Shown here piece after piece: positions 17,783 through 24,545 of a stretch of 64,000 bases of DNA. The DNA is taken from positions 57,648-121,647 of the forward strand of contig NZ_FOGI01000011.1 of the NCBI RefSeq assembly GCF_900111175.1, read 5' to 3'. The notes under the pieces are model-generated. The model was not told the DNA's origin. It searched no databases and saw nothing but the letters and a program-made list of their open reading frames with translations. The stretch's first letter is position 1; every line of letters begins with the position of its first letter. The translations under genes were made by a program, and so were the position numbers. Origin of the DNA: Actinokineospora terrae. GTDB taxonomy: Bacteria > Actinomycetota > Actinomycetes > Mycobacteriales > Pseudonocardiaceae.

Positions 17783-18234
17783 CCAGCCAGCATCGTGCGA
17801 ACGTCACGCCAGTCGACAGGATTGGGCGCTAGCGTCAATGTGAGCGGTGGCGCGTGGTCGAAAAGGCACTCGAGAGCTAGCTGATAGAGCGGTTCCAGCA
17901 CCACCAACACGTGCCGAAGCTCCTCGGCCAGCAAGTCGGTGGTCAGGTGTTCGGTGATGCGAGCCTGGAGGACTCGCGCCTCGCCGCGGGTGCGCAGTTT
18001 GTGGTCATAGGTGCCAACCGTGTCGTCGGGGTGGAGCAGACCGTGTTCGGCGGACAGGATGCGCACCCGCGCTCGGTGCTCGGGAGACAGTTGATCGCGA
18101 AGCTGCGGCACGAGCGCGCCTTGGTAGAGCTCCACTGCTGGGACAGGATCTGTGGTGACCAGCTTCTCTCGGCTGCAAGAGACAATGATCAGCCCTTGCT
18201 CAGGTTCGAGCCTGGTGCAGGTGGTGGAGGTCAT
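17767..18234 (-). CDS. Small protein resembling DUF6884
   Basis: A 155-residue protein with LIIVSCSREKL near the N-terminus and then PAVELYQGALV, RVRILSAEHGLLHPDD and TVGTYDHKL. This order of motifs (SCSxxK, A-x-x-LY, LSAxHGLL, YD) fits the uncharacterised DUF6884-type family as I recall it. Members are seen in phages and mobile DNA and have no proven reaction. The ATG at 18234 overlaps the FGE-like stop (ATGA), so earlier in-frame starts inside that gene are unlikely. The Cys and His within conserved motifs suggest catalysis or nucleotide binding, but this is a guess. Confidence 0.65.
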   Translation of the reverse strand: MTSTTCTRLEPEQGLIIVSCSREKLVTTDPVPAVELYQGALVPQLRDQLSPEHRARVRILSAEHGLLHPDDTVGTYDHKLRTRGEARVLQARITEHLTTDLLAEELRHVLVVLEPLYQLALECLFDHAPPLTLTLAPNPVDWRDVRTMLAGWGWL

Positions 18235-18794
18235 GACTGGCGTACCAGCCGAATCCCGATGCCCGGCGAGGCCAACTCGGCGGGCGCCGCGTTGCGGAAG
18301 GTGGTGCGTGCGTACAACGGGGGTGAGGCGTAGGAGCCGCCGCGCAGCGTGACGCCACCGCCCATCGTGGAGCGGGCAGTCCACTCCCACACGTTGCCCG
18401 CCACGTCCAACAGCCCCTCCGGCGTCGCCCCGGCCGGGTGGGAGTCGACCGGGCAGGTGGTGTCGAGGCCGCGGCCGCGCAGGTTCGCCAACTCGGGTGT
18501 CCAGCCCTGCTCGCCCCACGGCCAGCGTCGGCGGGCGGCTCCGCCCGCCATCCACTCCCACTCCGCCGAGGTCGGCAATCGCCCACCCAGGGCGCGGGCG
18601 GTCTCGGTGGCCTCGGCATGCGTCATTCCGGTGACCGGGTGCAGTTCGGGTCCAGCACGGCGCTCACCGTGCAGTTGGGCGTAGGTGATCGGGGTGCGCG
18701 TCCACAGCAGTGTGCCGACCTTCACCGGTCGGGCATCGTCGCCGAACCGGCAGGTTCCTCCGGGTACCTCGAGCCACTCGATGTGCATGGTCAA
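18231..18794 (-). CDS. FGE/SUMF1-type sulfatase-modifying-factor fold protein
   Basis: A 187-residue single-domain protein with the FGE signature: VPGGTCRFGDDA, RPVTYAQ-like strand (TPITYAQLHGE), LPTSAEWEWMAGG, LLDVAGNVWEWTA, LRGGSYASPPLYARTTFRNA and GIGIRLVR at the C-terminus. The two active-site Cys of true formylglycine-generating enzymes near the C-terminus are missing, so oxidase activity is unlikely. The same C-type-lectin-like fold serves as a variable binding scaffold in diversity-generating retroelements, and here the next gene upstream is a reverse transcriptase. It overlaps the RT stop by 4 bases. A binding or recognition role is an inference. Confidence 0.85.
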   Translation of the reverse strand: MTMHIEWLEVPGGTCRFGDDARPVKVGTLLWTRTPITYAQLHGERRAGPELHPVTGMTHAEATETARALGGRLPTSAEWEWMAGGAARRRWPWGEQGWTPELANLRGRGLDTTCPVDSHPAGATPEGLLDVAGNVWEWTARSTMGGGVTLRGGSYASPPLYARTTFRNAAPAELASPGIGIRLVRQS

Positions 18795-19765
18795 CCCCCG
18801 ATCAGAAACAAGTCTTCGACGTTGGCGTGTGGTCGTACGCGGCTCTTGGATTCATTGGGGCGCAACCCGAGCCGGGCGAGAGCGTCGACGATGTCCGAGT
18901 AGGCGTCGTAGGCCTCGGCGGCATCAGTGGCGAAAGCGGCGTAGTTGTCGGCGAAGCGCACCACCCGCAGCCCGCCCAGCAAGGCATCGGAACGAGATAG
19001 GCGCAGGTTGATCAGCAGCGGCGCGAGCCCGGAACCCGGCGCGACCGGGTACGGCATCGCGGACAGCGCGGTACGAAATCGGTCGAGAAAGGTTCCGTCG
19101 TGGACGTGCTGGGCACACCAGTCGACGACCTGCTCGACCGTGGCGTCCTCGGACACCGAGGCCACATCCACGTCGGCGACCGCGCGCAAGCCAGCATCGA
19201 CGTGAGCCGCGGCCTGGCGCAACGCGGTGATGCGGTTGCGGCGAGGCCGATAGCCGGACACCCAGTCGGCCAGCACCTGCGTCTCCAGGACCGGCTCGAG
19301 AGCGTTGCGCAACGCGCGGTGCACCAATCGGTCGATCATCGTAGGCACGCACACCGTCATCGACTTGCCGGTATAGGTCGGGAAAGCCACTTCCCGAACC
19401 GGTCCCGGCTGCCAGGTGCCTTCGGCCAGCTGCTCGGCCAGTCGGGGCAGCAGTTCGACCGAACGCCTCCGCAACTCCCCGAGCGTCATCCGGTCCGCAC
19501 CAGGGGTGGAGGTGCGTCTCCCACACTGCCGCAAGGCGGTCCGCAGGCGCTTCTCGTCCAGCAACGGCATCAGCGAGTGCGCTTGCCGGACAGGGGCTGG
19601 CGACACCATGCGCGGTTGCGCTAGCGTCGGGCCCGCTTGGGCGGCAGGTACGCTCCCCCGATCACCGAGATCAGGCTCGCACCCCAACACGCGCGAGCTG
19701 TGAACGAGGGAAAGACGGCCCCGCCCAGGCCCGGAACTTGGCGGCTTCACATCCACGATCCTCAC
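18791..19765 (-). CDS. Divergent reverse transcriptase
   Basis: Up to 324 residues. Fingers and palm motifs are recognisable: LRTALRQCGRRTSTPGADRM (residues 74-93), PTMIDRLVHRALRNALEPVL (141-160), SGYRPRRN (170-177), VADVDVASVSE (196-206; Asp198 for the first metal site), GSGLAPLLINLRLSRSD (244-260), VVRFADNYAAF (268-278) and GLRPNESKSRV (300-310). The usual YxDD is FADN: Asp273 is kept but the second Asp is Asn274. There is no maturase, X/thumb or endonuclease domain, and no intron structure was found. The start is uncertain: GTG 19765 or 19756 lies just after the QueC-like stop, and ATG 19609 or 19570 is nearer the domain. Type unassigned; not clearly a retron or a group II intron RT. Confidence 0.82.
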   Translation of the reverse strand: MRIVDVKPPSSGPGRGRLSLVHSSRVLGCEPDLGDRGSVPAAQAGPTLAQPRMVSPAPVRQAHSLMPLLDEKRLRTALRQCGRRTSTPGADRMTLGELRRRSVELLPRLAEQLAEGTWQPGPVREVAFPTYTGKSMTVCVPTMIDRLVHRALRNALEPVLETQVLADWVSGYRPRRNRITALRQAAAHVDAGLRAVADVDVASVSEDATVEQVVDWCAQHVHDGTFLDRFRTALSAMPYPVAPGSGLAPLLINLRLSRSDALLGGLRVVRFADNYAAFATDAAEAYDAYSDIVDALARLGLRPNESKSRVRPHANVEDLFLIGG

Positions 19766-19771
19766 GCCCCT

Positions 19772-20467
19772 TTACGCGGCCCGGTAGATGGCGGGATCAG
19801 CAATGTTGTTGTCGAGAAAGGCTTCCCGGCGCTCGGTGCCCGTCCCGCAGTGTGCCCCCCGGCCCCGGTAGCAGGACCACGTGCGGGCGAACGGCACCGT
19901 CAGCGCCTCGCCGACGCCATCGATGTCGATCTTGGTCAATGGCAGGAACGGAGCGAGCACCTGAAACCCCGGTACCAACAGCCTCTCGTTGGCCACCAGC
20001 GCGCTGCGGGCGAATCGCTCCGCGAACTCCGGCAGGCAATCGGAATAGATGGCGTGATCTCCGGCGTTCGCGCCGAACGCGACCGCGTCCGCGAGCACCA
20101 CGATGGCGACCGCCACGGTGATATCGAGCATGATCGCGTTGCGGTTCGGAACCACCGTGGCCGCAATCGACTCGGCGGTGTAGTGCCCATCGGGCACCGC
20201 CACCGGGCTGTCGGTCAACGCCGAACCGGGCAGCAGCGCACCCAGGCTGGTCCGGTCGATGATTCGGTGCGGGCTCAGGTGCAGCCGTGCGATCTCGGCG
20301 GCGTGGCCGAGTTCGACGCGGTGGCGCTGCCCGTAGTCGAACAAGACCAGCGTCGGGCGGCTGTGGCGCGCGGCCAGCCAGTAGGCCCGCGCGGTGGAGT
20401 CCAAGCCGTCGGAGGCGATGACGACTGCGTGTTCGAGGTGGCGGTGTTCGGGGCGTTCGATCATCAT
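19772..20467 (-). CDS. QueC-like ATP-dependent enzyme (7-cyano-7-deazaguanine synthase homologue)
   Basis: A 231-residue PP-loop protein: VVIASDGLDSTARAYWLA (SDGLDST in place of SGGLDST), LFDYGQRHRVEL, TVVPNRNAIML, GDHAIYSDCLPEF, LTKIDIDGVG and TWSCYRGRGAHCGTGTERRE. QueC makes preQ0 from carboxy-deazaguanine using ATP and a four-Cys zinc site. Here only Cys199 and Cys207 of that site remain; the last two are Gly and Arg. No FolE, QueD or QueE gene is nearby, so it probably uses an ATP-activated carboxylate in another reaction. QueC-like proteins also occur in the Qat and type IV CBASS defence systems. The start is 6 bases after the previous stop. Confidence 0.85.
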   Translation of the reverse strand: MMIERPEHRHLEHAVVIASDGLDSTARAYWLAARHSRPTLVLFDYGQRHRVELGHAAEIARLHLSPHRIIDRTSLGALLPGSALTDSPVAVPDGHYTAESIAATVVPNRNAIMLDITVAVAIVVLADAVAFGANAGDHAIYSDCLPEFAERFARSALVANERLLVPGFQVLAPFLPLTKIDIDGVGEALTVPFARTWSCYRGRGAHCGTGTERREAFLDNNIADPAIYRAA

Positions 20468-20473
20468 GTCCGG

Positions 20474-20959
20474 TCACCACGTCCGCGTGAAGGTGCGCCG
20501 AATCGCGCCGACTACGGCTCCCCAACTCGGGAGTTCGCCGCCCGCCTCGGGGCGCTGCAACCAGCGCAGGCCGCCCTCAGCCGCGCCAAACGCGGGCAGC
20601 GCGACCGTGTCGCCCGGCCTATACCACCCGACCTGGGCGGAAACGAGATCGTCGACGGTCGACTGGCGCATGGGCGTGCGCGGCCGGGTCAGGAAGACCC
20701 AGTCGACCGTCTTCTCGCCGGACACGACGACGATCGGAGCGCGCATCATCGCCCGGATCAGCTCGTGGTTTACCTCGCCGCCGAACCCGGCCCACATCAC
20801 CAGCGCGTCGACCGTCTCGCCCAGGCACAGCCGGACTTCACCGCTTTCCGAGTCGAGCGTCGTCGGCCAGCTCAGCAGGTTCGTGTAGTACCGCCGAAGC
20901 ACGCTCGGGGCGATGTGGTCGTCACGCTGCCGGGTGTCGGTCGCGGTTGCTGTAGTCAT
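20474..20959 (-). CDS. Hypothetical protein, first gene of the RT/QueC-like operon
   Basis: A 161-residue soluble protein. Recognisable text is RRYYTNLLSWPTTLDSESGE, CLGETVDALVMW, PIVVVSGEKTVDWVFLT and LPSWGAVVGAIRRTF. Proteins of this general shape are common hypotheticals in actinomycetes; the WPTT and VDWVFLT blocks vaguely recall primase-polymerase N-terminal regions, but I see no catalytic motif. The ATG at 20959 is set by GGGAG seven bases upstream. It leads the operon and lies 6 bases before the QueC-like gene. The function is unknown. Confidence 0.65.
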   Translation of the reverse strand: MTTATATDTRQRDDHIAPSVLRRYYTNLLSWPTTLDSESGEVRLCLGETVDALVMWAGFGGEVNHELIRAMMRAPIVVVSGEKTVDWVFLTRPRTPMRQSTVDDLVSAQVGWYRPGDTVALPAFGAAEGGLRWLQRPEAGGELPSWGAVVGAIRRTFTRTW

Positions 20960-21098
20960 GTGAAGGCTCCCGTAGTGCAGGGTTGGTGCGGCGGAGCCGA
21001 GGCGCCTCAAGGGAAAACCTCGGCCCCGCCGTGATCGAGGACGCGGCACTCATGGCCGCGCGGATTACGCTGATCATCGGTCGGCGCGAGTTCACGAG

Positions 21099-21428
21099 TC
21101 AGGGAATGTCAAGCCTCGCTCCGACCCCATACGGGCCGACCGGATGCGGAGCGCACAGTCGTGGGCGGGTTGTCGACACGGGCCACGCGGCTTCGCTTTC
21201 CCTGCTGAAGCCCAAGCCGTGCGTGCCGACCGTCTTCAGCGCGTGTGACAACACCGGTGACGGTGGCTGCTTCGGCTCACGCCAATGCTTGCCGACGTAG
21301 GACGACACGGCCTGGCTGTGTCTGCCGGACGTGGCCTCGGAGCGTTGTTGCCGGGACGCCAGCACCAGCAGGCAACTGACGAACACCACAGCGGCGACGG
21401 CCGTGATGACCGGAGCCAAGGGCATCAT
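21099..21428 (-). CDS. Small single-pass membrane protein
   Basis: A 109-residue protein with one N-terminal hydrophobic segment (APVITAVAAVVFVSCLLVLA, residues about 5-24), then a polar Arg-rich tail. Its ATG overlaps the stop of the gene upstream (ATGA), which supports it as real. The last 40 residues are of low information and the true end cannot be tested here. It lies 140 bases upstream of the 11-gene operon on the same strand and might be part of the same transcript. Confidence 0.5.
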   Translation of the reverse strand: MMPLAPVITAVAAVVFVSCLLVLASRQQRSEATSGRHSQAVSSYVGKHWREPKQPPSPVLSHALKTVGTHGLGFSRESEAAWPVSTTRPRLCAPHPVGPYGVGARLDIP

Positions 21429-21796
21429 GAGGCCTCACCTCGCAGGGAGGGGATCGCGGCGGAACCAGGTATCGGGGTCGTGGTTCCGCCGCGACATGAC
21501 GGTGAAGCAGAGCGCCCTGCGACGGTCGCGTGACCACCGTCGCCGTACTGCATCACCGTGCTCGCCATGCCGATCTCCTCGGAGGAGCCAGATCCGCCGG
21601 GGGCAGGGGCGGCGGCCACCTCAACAGCCGTGGCGATAGCGGAGCGGAACTGCTCGGCCTCAGCGGCGTCGAGCCTGGCAACCTCACCTGGGGGTGCCAT
21701 CACTACGACGTTCGAGCCACGCACGAGCACCGTCAAGCTCCGAGGGCGGCCGGCGATATCCCGGCACGTCACCGTCCAAGCTCTGTGGTCGTTCAT
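21425..21796 (-). CDS. Hypothetical small soluble protein
   Basis: A 123-residue protein. The first 65 residues look structured: WTVTCRDIAGRPRSLTVLVR, then VVVMAPPGEVARLDAAEAEQ. They resemble short beta-rich hypotheticals found beside actinobacterial XRE regulators (inference from composition). The remainder is Gly/Ser-rich and probably disordered. It overlaps the membrane-protein gene downstream by 4 bases, forming a two-gene unit upstream of the QueC-like/RT operon. No clear ribosome site was seen. Confidence 0.5.
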   Translation of the reverse strand: MNDHRAWTVTCRDIAGRPRSLTVLVRGSNVVVMAPPGEVARLDAAEAEQFRSAIATAVEVAAAPAPGGSGSSEEIGMASTVMQYGDGGHATVAGRSASPSCRGGTTTPIPGSAAIPSLRGEAS

Positions 21797-22429
21797 CGTG
21801 CGTCACCGGCTCGTGCGGTGGCCCAACTCCGTACCCACACCGGCTGCACGAGAGAACACGGCACAGCGAGCTTTGTTCGTAGGCATCGCGAAACCGCAGG
21901 TTCCGCGAATCGCTGGGAGAGTGTCATCATCTACTCCGTAACTCAGCGAGTCCCGATTTTCTTTTCCCGAACTTCCTGCTACTCCCATAGTGTTGAGCGT
22001 TTGGTCATCCGCCTGCCGAACCGGCAGCGTGCACGGATTACGGCGTTAGGTGCTGGTAGAACCGCTGTAAGACCTGCCCACGCAGCTAACCGTCCGCGAC
22101 GCGCGGCGAGCCAGAGCGGGGGCGCGGCGGCGATGGGGCGTCAACGGGGCGGCAGTGGTGATGAACTGCGGAAATGACAACAGAATCGCGATATGCCATC
22201 TGGGTGAAACCAAGGGCCTCTGTGTATCCCTCAGAAAAGTGCAGTCACGTGGTCGTGGGTTGTGGTGCCGGACTGACTCGTCCGGAGGAACAGGCTGACG
22301 AGACCCGAGGGTGGAAAGTAGCCGTCGATCGTTACCGGGATGATGTCGTCCGCAGCGGACATGCGCCTTGACCTGCCCAAACAGGGACGGGACCATCAGC
22401 AGACCGAGCCGCTACGAACGGGGACGAGC
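21797..22429. other. Divergent promoter region
   Basis: No supportable gene. The stretch 21925-22010 is less GC-rich than its surroundings and separates the leftward pair from the rightward XRE-TPR gene. TTGACCTGCCCAAAC at 22368-22382 is a near copy of the element at 529-543 upstream of the other XRE-TPR gene. It lies about 50 bases before the start at 22430. Confidence 0.45.
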
Positions 22430-23596
22430 ATGACGCTGCGACGAAACAGCCTGGCCCGGCGACGAGCGGCGATGGGGTACACCCAGGAGACGTTCGCGAC
22501 TCGACTCAAGCTCGACCGGTCCACCGTCGCCCGGTGGGAACGCGGTGTCCAATCGCCTCAGCCTTGGAACCAGGCCGACGTCGCCGAGGCTCTGGGGATC
22601 ACCCCAGAGGTGCTCGATCAGTACCTCACGGAGACGGCTGCCAGCGCTGCACCTGGCCAAGATCACGTCAGCCTCGCTCCACGGCGTTCGTCCGGAGTCG
22701 ATCTTGTGGCGGTAGCTCACCTGCGGCAGGAAGTGCAAGCCCTAGGCGCACGCTATGACCGAACTCCATCCATCCCCCTTCTGGCCGATGCAGGCCCCAC
22801 GTTCGGACAGATCGCCCTGCTCGCACGCGAGGCACCGTACGGACGCGTGCGTCGCGAGCTGAAGGCGGTGGAGTCGGAAGCTGCAACGTTGATGGGACAA
22901 CTCGTCTGGGATGCCTCCCAACGTCGTGATCAAGACAGCGCGCGTACCTACTTCGACCAAGCCGCGTCTGCGGCGCGCGAAGTCGGCGATATCATTGCGG
23001 AAGGGCAGGCAATACTTCGCGCAAGCTACCTGGCTCTCTACGGCGACCGCGACCCACGCGCTGGTCTCGCACTCACTCGACACGTCGCGGAGATGACGTC
23101 CGCCAGCAGCTCGGCACTTACGGGGCTGGCGCTCCTCCATAACGCTGAAGCCCACGCCATGCTGGGAGACGTACGTGGCTGCGAGATTGCACTCGCAGAT
23201 GCCGAGGTTCACTTCGACAAAATCACCGAGAATGACCCGGCGTATCATCTATTCTCGGATAGTCAATTCGCTCGGCTTGCGGGGTCGTGCTATCTATTCC
23301 TCGGCCATCACCGTCGTGCCCAGAATATCCTCGAAAAGGCTGCCCGTGCGACCGGGCGGCTAAGCAAATCACGAGCAATCATTCTTGGCAATCTCTCGCT
23401 CGCTCAAGCCCGGCAAGGCGAACCGAACGCTGCCGCCGCTGTCCTGCATGAGGCCATCGACATCATCGAAGCCACGCGGGGCGGGGGTGGCATGAACATC
23501 GCCTTCGACGCTGCCCGGGAGCTACGACGTTGGCGCGCCGAATCCTTTGTTCAGGATCTTCACGACCGCTTGTTGGCCCTGATGACCGCCGCGTAA
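22430..23596 (+). CDS. XRE-family HTH regulator with TPR-like C-terminal region (intact copy)
   Basis: A 388-residue regulator of the same architecture as the gene at 652. The HTH reads RRRAAMGYTQETFATRLKLD, then STVARWERGVQSPQPW, then ALGITPEVLDQYL. TPR-like helices follow, for example YFDQAASAAREVGDIIAEGQ and LTGLALLHNAEAHAMLGDVR. Codons around 23200-23400 are poorer in GC3 than neighbouring genes, a possible sign of separate origin. ATG 22430 is chosen as it directly precedes the HTH; the frame is open to 22340. It is followed after 11 bases by the cyclo-ligase-like gene, so the two form an operon. Confidence 0.85.
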   Translation: MTLRRNSLARRRAAMGYTQETFATRLKLDRSTVARWERGVQSPQPWNQADVAEALGITPEVLDQYLTETAASAAPGQDHVSLAPRRSSGVDLVAVAHLRQEVQALGARYDRTPSIPLLADAGPTFGQIALLAREAPYGRVRRELKAVESEAATLMGQLVWDASQRRDQDSARTYFDQAASAAREVGDIIAEGQAILRASYLALYGDRDPRAGLALTRHVAEMTSASSSALTGLALLHNAEAHAMLGDVRGCEIALADAEVHFDKITENDPAYHLFSDSQFARLAGSCYLFLGHHRRAQNILEKAARATGRLSKSRAIILGNLSLAQARQGEPNAAAAVLHEAIDIIEATRGGGGMNIAFDAARELRRWRAESFVQDLHDRLLALMTAA

Positions 23597-23607
23597 GGAG
23601 CGACACT

Positions 23608-24342
23608 GTGACGACGTCCATCGATGACCTGAAGAATGCGGCTCGCAACCAGGTATGGGCTGCCCTTACCGCTTGCGGGGCCGTGCATGATACCGACGTC
23701 TACGGCCGCATCCCCAACTTCGTCGACTCGCACCTCGCTGCCGACCGCCTCGCTGCGTTGCCAGCCTGGCAGTCAGCCGGAGTGGTCAAAGCTGTACCAG
23801 ACAAGGCTCAGTTGCCCGTCCGAGCCCGAGCGCTCCGTGAAGGCAAGATAGTCTACATGGCCGTTCCGAAGCTTGCCAAGCAACGCCCCTTCTACCTGCT
23901 TGACCCCGAACACCTCACCGTACCTCCCGAACAAGCCGCCGATAGTCACGTCGCCGCTGACATCGCCCCCACTGTCGATGTAGACAGCCTGCTGCCAATC
24001 GACCTCATCGTGTGCGGCAGCGTCGCTGTGAACCGTCACGGCGTCCGTCTGGGCAAGGGCGCTGGCTACTCTGACTTGGAGGTCGCACTTCTTCAGGAAG
24101 CGGGGCTCATACGACAAGAGACCGTGATTGCGACCACCGTGCACTCACTCCAAGTCGTCGACGGCGAACTTCCCGAGTCAGAGCACGACTTCAGCGTCGA
24201 CCTCATCGTCACGCCTGACGAAGTCATCAATTGTGCTCCACGACGTCGTTCGCCAGGATTGCTTTGGGAATGCCTCCCCGCCGAGAAGATCGCCGCCATC
24301 CCTGCTCTCGCCTCAAGAGCCTCTGCACCTCGTCGTAGCTAA
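23608..24342 (+). CDS. 5-formyltetrahydrofolate cyclo-ligase-like protein
   Basis: About 244 residues. The nucleotide- and folate-binding signature appears as VRLGKGAGYSDLEVALL (family G-x-G-x-G-Y-x-D). Upstream are an N-terminal helix with VWAALTACGAVHDTD and IVYMAVPKLAKQRPFYLLD. Classical enzymes convert 5-formyl-THF to methenyl-THF with ATP. The GKGAGYSDLE form is nearer to MTHFS-domain proteins of unproven activity. GTG 23608 has GGAG eight bases upstream and lies 11 bases after the regulator stop, a typical operon junction. It may make or sense the small molecule that its partner regulator responds to (inference). Confidence 0.8.
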   Translation: MTTSIDDLKNAARNQVWAALTACGAVHDTDVYGRIPNFVDSHLAADRLAALPAWQSAGVVKAVPDKAQLPVRARALREGKIVYMAVPKLAKQRPFYLLDPEHLTVPPEQAADSHVAADIAPTVDVDSLLPIDLIVCGSVAVNRHGVRLGKGAGYSDLEVALLQEAGLIRQETVIATTVHSLQVVDGELPESEHDFSVDLIVTPDEVINCAPRRRSPGLLWECLPAEKIAAIPALASRASAPRRS

Positions 24343-24391
24343 GCGATGCTGCAAATTGACTTCAGCAGGTGGGGTGAGTCCTCTCCTGACG

Positions 24392-24437
24392 GGAGGTCAG
24401 CGACCGTGATCGCTTCGGACAAGCGAGACTGACCTCC
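24392..24437. terminator. Nested inverted repeat between convergent genes
   Basis: GGAGGTCAG (24392-24400) pairs with CTGACCTCC (24429-24437). Inside the loop CGCTT (24411-24415) pairs with AAGCG (24421-24425). It lies between convergent genes ending at 24342 and 24546, where a bidirectional terminator is expected, but neither side has a clear U-tract. Confidence 0.5.
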
Positions 24438-24545
24438 ATCAGGTGTCCCATGCTTGGGCATTTTGCATTCTTACACAATGTCAGCTTGCTTTGCCACATT
24501 GCGGGCATCTATGACCGCTACGCGGACGTGAGAAGCCGCCGCGCT

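Noticed and set aside
18791..19765. Group II intron around the RT
   Set aside because: No maturase X domain, no intron ends or domain V/VI hairpin could be seen, and the RT lies within a continuous operon.
19772..20467. A standard preQ0/queuosine synthesis gene
   Set aside because: Two zinc ligands are missing and no QueD, QueE, FolE or TGT gene is nearby.
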